Made by a program: the position numbers and the translations under genes. From JAUVUV01 sp964548275 (GTDB lineage: Bacteria; Gemmatimonadota; Glassbacteria; GWA2-58-10), in NCBI GenBank assembly GCA_964548275.1, contig CAZJQI010000017.1:1-64000 (forward strand): a DNA stretch of 64,000 nucleotides, given 5' to 3'. Every line of letters starts with the position of its first letter. The stretch's first letter is position 1. The notes under the pieces were generated by a model. That model saw only the letters and a list, made by a program, of their open reading frames with translations, was not told the DNA's origin and did no database searches. This document shows, piece after piece, positions 59,652 through 64,000 of this stretch.

Positions 59652-61404
59652 AGATGTCATCTCCTACACAGTCGATTAAAAACCCGAGACCGCTCAACTC
59701 CCATGCGCGGCTTCCGTAACCATCTGCAGCTTTGGCAGCTTCCTGGTAATTGTCATTTCCGTGTATTTCTAGCAGGAGTCCTACCCCACCTGTGCCACCG
59801 GCTCCCCGGGCCATCCACCCGGCCCTGTATGAGTCCGCTCCTTGGCCCTCGAGAAATACCCCGTATGCGCGGTCCTCCCCCATTCCCTGCCCCACACCGC
59901 CGAGAGTATAGCAATCGCTTCCCGAACCATCGGCAAGCAAGCCAAAGGCTGTATGAAGGCCGCAGCCCTGAGCATAGCGCCCGGCCTTATAGCTGTCATC
60001 TCCTCTGCTGTCGACAAGAAGTCCGCAACCTCCCCAGTAACCCGCACCCTGACCGAAATAGTCAATCTCATAATTATCCGCACCTGCCCGGTCATAGAGA
60101 AGCGCTGTTCCGCCCAGCCCGAACGGGCGCAGGCCAGCGGCTGAGCCTTGCGCAAAGCTCTTGGTGGCGCCGGGTGTTCGCCAGTCCGGGTAGTGTCCTC
60201 CAGCAGCGTACCTGTCATCGCCATTCAGATCGATCAGCAATCCCGCCCCGCCGGCAAAACATGCCGCCTGACCTCCAAATGAAACCTCGTAGCTGTCATC
60301 GCCTTCAAAATCAGCCAGCATTCCGAGACCGAAAAAGGACATTCCCTGGCTCAAGGGTCCGCCCCTGTAGTTGTCCTCACCTTCAAAGTCAATCAGGACC
60401 CCTACTCCCAGAGCTGCTGCGCCAAGGGAAAACGATGCTCCCTTGTATGTATCGTTGCCTTCATGATCCTCCAGCCACGAAAGGCCGAAAAGAGCACCCC
60501 CCAGGGCGTAACCATTATCGGCTTTATAGCTGTCATTCCCCTCCAGGTCGATAATCATGCTGACCAAAGGCCAACCCGACGGAGGTATTTCGTAACTGTC
60601 ATCGCCACCCAGGTCCAGGATGAGAAGGCATTTTTGACGGTAATCGTTTTCCTGCCTGCCCCCAACTATCACAGCACCCCAGGGAGTGTCGAGATTGAGA
60701 ATAAATTTTTCCCGGGTCGATTCCTGGTTTACCCATACCCGGGTGTTTTTTTTAACAAGTTCTTGCAGGCGGGCCGAGGCTCCCGCGGCTGTCAGGGCGG
60801 AAGCCCAGAGGCAGGCGAGGTCAACCCTCCGGGACAGTGTTATCATCCTTTCCACTGGGTTTGCGGGCCACTGGTCTTCCCAGAAAGGGAAATTTTTTAC
60901 ATATTTTTTGAGTTCCTCAACCTCCGCAGGTGTGAGCTTGCGATAAGCCTCCCGGATCAACCGGTCTGCTTCGACAAGTTCAACAAGCGACTGGCCAGCG
61001 CCCGGAAACAGGGTATCGAGACTGTCCGCCGCCGCTTTAAGTCCGCCGGGCATTTTCAGGTGAGATTGCCGAGGGCAGAAAAGACCAAGGAATTCAAGAC
61101 TCCAATGAAGGTATTGTTCAGGGGTGTTGAATGAAGCAAGCCGGTTTTCCAAGTCGGCAAACCGGAAAACCACGTTGTGCAAATTATCATTTGCCAGACT
61201 TGTCCCTGGAGTATATGTACCCACTGTAGCATAGCCATCAAACCACGGTATTATCTCTCGGGCTTCGAGTCTGAGATGGCTAAGGCCCTCTTCCAGAGAA
61301 GATACCGCTTTATTTAAACCGTCTTTAAATTCGGCTCCGCTCGTGGCTGAAAAAGAAAGGAGGCTTAGCGAGCTTAACAGAGCGAGCCTATTTCTGATTT
61401 TCAT
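59572..61404 (-). CDS. Secreted G-x-D-x-Y repeat protein (beta-solenoid type)
   Basis: 610 residues from the ATG at 61404, with GAGGAG 4 bases upstream, overlapping the ligase stop by 17 bases. A signal peptide ends near SGAEF (about 26). Residues 30-270 are helical and unfamiliar. Residues about 270-590 hold twelve copies of a 24-30-residue unit ending in G-(D/N/A/E/S)-D-x-Y (GDDSYEI, GNDSYKA, GEDNYRG, GADNYEI and others) with glycine-rich G-x-G-(L/F)-L-x-D strands between them. The pattern is regular enough for a beta-solenoid in which the aspartates could bind calcium. I do not recognise a named family. It is probably cell-surface or periplasmic. Confidence 0.65.
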   Translation of the reverse strand: MKIRNRLALLSSLSLLSFSATSGAEFKDGLNKAVSSLEEGLSHLRLEAREIIPWFDGYATVGTYTPGTSLANDNLHNVVFRFADLENRLASFNTPEQYLHWSLEFLGLFCPRQSHLKMPGGLKAAADSLDTLFPGAGQSLVELVEADRLIREAYRKLTPAEVEELKKYVKNFPFWEDQWPANPVERMITLSRRVDLACLWASALTAAGASARLQELVKKNTRVWVNQESTREKFILNLDTPWGAVIVGGRQENDYRQKCLLILDLGGDDSYEIPPSGWPLVSMIIDLEGNDSYKADNGYALGGALFGLSWLEDHEGNDTYKGASFSLGAAALGVGVLIDFEGEDNYRGGPLSQGMSFFGLGMLADFEGDDSYEVSFGGQAACFAGGAGLLIDLNGDDRYAAGGHYPDWRTPGATKSFAQGSAAGLRPFGLGGTALLYDRAGADNYEIDYFGQGAGYWGGCGLLVDSRGDDSYKAGRYAQGCGLHTAFGLLADGSGSDCYTLGGVGQGMGEDRAYGVFLEGQGADSYRAGWMARGAGGTGGVGLLLEIHGNDNYQEAAKAADGYGSRAWELSGLGFLIDCVGDDIYGNRRIQGQIIRSGTWGAMVDLPFNR

Positions 61405-63700
61405 CCAGCTCCTCAAGTATACTGCGGGCCCTTTCCACAAACTGTTTCTGGTCTTCACCCGCGTATTGCACTATTCTTCCGAACCGTTCCCGTGCGGCTG
61501 CAGTGTCGCCAACAGCGAGCGAGGCCAGGCCGTAAAGGTCTGCTAGTCTGGCGAAATTTTTGCTGTTTGTTCTTACCCTTCGGTCCCAGCCATCAAGAAT
61601 CGCCAGCGTGGAGTCCGGCAAGCCCCTTTGGTAGTATGCGCCAGCCAGGGCCATCATCGGCTCGAAACTTTCCCCGGCCTTGTTGCGCAGATGGTATTCA
61701 GCTTCGGCGAACCTGTCCCTTGTCGTATCTTTCAGGCAGATCAAGCCCCAGACCCAGTGCGAACGCTCTGGCACGCCAGGAGAGTAGACCTCCTGATAAC
61801 GGAGAAGTGTCTTTTCCGCCTTCTCATAGTCGCCTTTTATGTAATAAAATTCAGTCAGGTGACCGTAAGGTTCCGGAAAGTAAGGAGCAGCCCTGACAGA
61901 GCGCTCGTAATACTGTGTGGCTGCATCCCTGTCGTTCTCAAGCTGAGCCAGCCATCCTGCCACATACTGCATTTCGAAATGCCCTGGCAGAAGGTCTGCT
62001 GCAAGCTGGCTTCGCCTAACGCTATATGGCAAATCATGGGCATGCTGTTTCAGTGAATCGAAGAAAAAATACTGCGCCCGGAGGATTCGCTCCGAACCCC
62101 AGAGACAGATAACCGGTAAAACCAGGGTCAGGATAACCAAAAGAACCCTCGACAGCGGCCTGGAAAGTTTGATTTTCAGTTCGATCTTACGGCAGTCATC
62201 TTTCTCTCTGTCGGCGCAGCAGCCTGCCAGAAGCAGGCCGCAGGTGGCCCAGAGGAAAATTCCACTTGTCACGGTCTGTAAAGGAAAGGTGAAAAGAGCG
62301 TTTACCAGGCTTCCGGCCAACCCGGAGGCTGCGCCGAGGATCAGGTAAAATGCGGGATCTCCGCTGCGCGATTTGATATATTTCCACATCCTTATGCCGA
62401 AAAGAACCCAGAAGGCCAGAAACGCGGCAAACCCGATCAGGCCAAGCTCGATAAATATCTGAAGGTATTCGTTATGGCACTGGGGGGGAATCAGTTCCCA
62501 CATCTTGATCTCAGGGGGGAGAAGTCCAAAGGCTGCCCAGTGCTTTTCGGTTTTATACCCCGGATAGTGAATAACGAACTGGCCGATACCCTTACCCAAA
62601 AGAGGGTCATCGGAGATCATCGCCGCTCCGGTCTCCAGAAAAACGACCCTGGAATAGACATCGATATTTTCCAGATTCCCCAGGCTGGCAAATCGATTTT
62701 TCCAGTGCTCCAAACGCACAGCCGACGCCGTAAGGATTCTCCCTGCAATAGCTGAACCGGTATTTGTGAACAAAGCGAATGAGGCAGCCGCCATACTCAG
62801 CCCGAGTAAAAGAATAAGCAATTTTTTCCAGAACCTCCGAAGCATCTTTTTCAAACCCGCTCTCTTGTAGAACAGAATCACGCAGGCGATCAGCATCAGG
62901 GCAAAAAAGAACGCCAGAACCCCTGAACGGTTCTGCGAGGTAAAAAAACAGATCAGTTCGGCCAGGAATACAAACCCCAGGCAGGCGGCGACAAGAACCC
63001 TGGTGCGGGAAATCCTTGCGGTTCTTGATGCAGAGAGTTCTGCTAAAAACGCTCCAATAGTAGCAGGCGCAGTCAAAACCAGGATGTGGAGCAGGAAATT
63101 CGGGTTTCCCTGGTTGGAGGTAAGCATCTGGTAATGGTCAACAACCCTGGTGCTCCCGGGCCAGGTCTCGACAAAGTGCGGATAAACCCAGTTGCGCAAG
63201 GGGATCACCCAGTCGAGAGCCAGTGCCCAGACTGCCACGGCAGCGCCTGCAAAAATAATAAAATACAGCGGCCCCCTGATATTCCGGCCGCGGTACAGCG
63301 CCCAGGCGAAGACCAGCCAGGCTGCCAGTGCGCTCACATGGAAAAATCTCTCAAGGGCAAGCAGCCGGTTGAGGCTCCAGGCAATTGAAGCGGCTCCGAA
63401 GAGAAAAAGCGCCAGAAGAGGAATCATTTCTACTGGCAGCCGGAAAGAGAGTTCTTTTTTTCTAACAGATGAAAAAAAGAAAAGGATTGCGATCAGGGCT
63501 ACTGCAGCCTGCACACAAAAAAGCTTGGGCACCTCGAAACCGTCATAGAAATATTCCGGAGCGAAGACAGAAACTCCCAGAACCAGGCCTGCATAAAAGA
63601 CCCATTCTATGATGCGGTTTGCCGGGCTGCCTGCAGAAGCTGCCTGGCTGGTGGCGGTATTGCGATTCTTCGCGCTCATCTTTACTTTCCAAGCTTTCAA
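61388..63700 (-). CDS. O-antigen ligase/polymerase-like protein with TPR tail
   Basis: 770 residues from the TTG at 63700 with AGAGAGGA about 4 bases upstream; an ATG 7 codons later is possible. The first 490 residues have about a dozen membrane spans and the Wzy/WaaL features, including a large periplasmic loop (SRVVFLETGAAMISDDPLLGKGIGQFVIHYPGY, then HNEYLQIFIELGLIGF, a typical ligase segment). The last 220 residues are TPR-like helices (EKAEKTLLRYQEVYSPG, AGAYYQRGLPDSTLAILDGW) ending in ILEELDENQK. It probably joins or polymerises a surface glycan on the outer face of the inner membrane. Promoter-proximal gene of the cluster that continues leftward. Confidence 0.82.
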   Translation of the reverse strand: MKAWKVKMSAKNRNTATSQAASAGSPANRIIEWVFYAGLVLGVSVFAPEYFYDGFEVPKLFCVQAAVALIAILFFFSSVRKKELSFRLPVEMIPLLALFLFGAASIAWSLNRLLALERFFHVSALAAWLVFAWALYRGRNIRGPLYFIIFAGAAVAVWALALDWVIPLRNWVYPHFVETWPGSTRVVDHYQMLTSNQGNPNFLLHILVLTAPATIGAFLAELSASRTARISRTRVLVAACLGFVFLAELICFFTSQNRSGVLAFFFALMLIACVILFYKRAGLKKMLRRFWKKLLILLLGLSMAAASFALFTNTGSAIAGRILTASAVRLEHWKNRFASLGNLENIDVYSRVVFLETGAAMISDDPLLGKGIGQFVIHYPGYKTEKHWAAFGLLPPEIKMWELIPPQCHNEYLQIFIELGLIGFAAFLAFWVLFGIRMWKYIKSRSGDPAFYLILGAASGLAGSLVNALFTFPLQTVTSGIFLWATCGLLLAGCCADREKDDCRKIELKIKLSRPLSRVLLVILTLVLPVICLWGSERILRAQYFFFDSLKQHAHDLPYSVRRSQLAADLLPGHFEMQYVAGWLAQLENDRDAATQYYERSVRAAPYFPEPYGHLTEFYYIKGDYEKAEKTLLRYQEVYSPGVPERSHWVWGLICLKDTTRDRFAEAEYHLRNKAGESFEPMMALAGAYYQRGLPDSTLAILDGWDRRVRTNSKNFARLADLYGLASLAVGDTAAARERFGRIVQYAGEDQKQFVERARSILEELDENQK

Positions 63701-63901
63701 GAATCCTCTCTCCCTGAAGTCTGATTACTGCCTCTCAATATAAAAAAAACACAGGCCTTGCGCCATTGGTTAAATCCGGAGATTTGACTCTTTCTTAAAT
63801 AAAATCGTTTGTTTTGCTTGTCTGCAGCCCCGCCAAAATTTATCTTTAAAAGAAGAGAGTATATTTCTCAACCGGAAACACAACCACAGGATGAGGTTCT
63901 G

Positions 63902-64000
63902 ATGCAATTTTTAAGGGGAAACAGAGATCAGCTACAGGGCAGAGCGGTAATTTTTCTTGAGCTCAAAGATCCTCAGTCATTTATGGAAACTCCGGGTGAA
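63902..64000 (+). CDS. Start of a gene cut by the window edge
   Basis: An ATG at 63902 with GAGG 6 bases upstream opens 33 codons without a stop to the edge (QFLRGNRDQLQGRAVIFLE, LKDPQSFMETPGE). It diverges from the ligase gene. Too little is visible for a family call. Confidence 0.5.
   Translation, partial: MQFLRGNRDQLQGRAVIFLELKDPQSFMETPGE

Overview
This is a chromosomal window from a Gram-negative, probably anaerobic or facultative heterotroph that has not been domesticated. The evidence is a type IX secretion (T9SS)-like C-terminal sorting domain, an outer-membrane beta-barrel protein, many twin-arginine (Tat) or lipoprotein-exported sugar-active proteins, a FixABCX electron-bifurcating module, and an ATP-driven activase/dehydratase-type pair. 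That mix, with frequent TTG/GTG starts and a fairly GC-rich background, fits the FCB superphylum and its candidate phyla (for example Glassbacteria- or Latescibacteria-like lineages). No rRNA or tRNA was seen, so placement is an inference. No CRISPR array, prophage or complete insertion sequence was recognised.

Layout. 0.3-6 kb: a methyltransferase, then two GH109-like exported NAD-dependent sugar proteins flanking a DUF2271-like secreted protein, and a nicotinate phosphoribosyltransferase-like gene. 5.8-6.2 kb: a MITE-like repeat, then a PEBP/YbhB gene. 6.8-10.8 kb: hypotheticals, an outer-membrane protein and a SIS-domain isomerase. 11.2-14.7 kb: the fixABCX operon. 14.8-18.9 kb: a CYTH enzyme, a second copy of the MITE, a GntP permease and a methyltransferase. 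19.0-20.8 kb: an AT-rich type II restriction-modification (R-M) island. 20.9-31.9 kb: a very large FG-GAP lipoprotein, a glycosyltransferase, more exported Gfo/Idh/MocA and xylose-isomerase-like proteins and an 803-aa secreted orphan. 32-39 kb: a GcvR-like ACT protein, a Ste24-type protease, a 2-hydroxyacid dehydrogenase, a SAM hydrolase, and a radical SAM protein resembling the MJ0619/Tes family. 39-44.5 kb: NrnA, a giant double-ATPase activase and its partner. 44.5-50.8 kb: a PQQ-like propeller protein with a sorting domain, a histidine kinase and a PcrA/UvrD helicase. 50.9-52.9 kb: a second AT-rich R-M island whose methyltransferase is fused in frame to a GC-rich Cdd1-type domain. 53-57.6 kb: an exported DegT-type protein and gatCAB. 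57.6-63.7 kb: a radical SAM/SPASM protein and a translationally coupled cluster (O-antigen ligase-TPR, G-x-D-x-Y repeat protein, HEAT-repeat protein). A new gene begins at the right edge.

The most unusual signals are at the DNA-structure scale. Two diverged copies (5833-6044 and 15883-16091) of a roughly 210-bp element with terminal inverted repeats each fold on paper into a tight four-way junction, with one covarying base pair between copies. A third element of different sequence (58718-58872) has the same architecture and shares TTC triloops. Three 28-bp GTAG...CTAC-type palindromes are also scattered through the window. The second strong signal is the junction at about 52.66 kb, where a foreign-looking methyltransferase appears to have captured the resident cdd1 gene. 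Functions are assigned from family motifs read by eye; nothing was run against a database.
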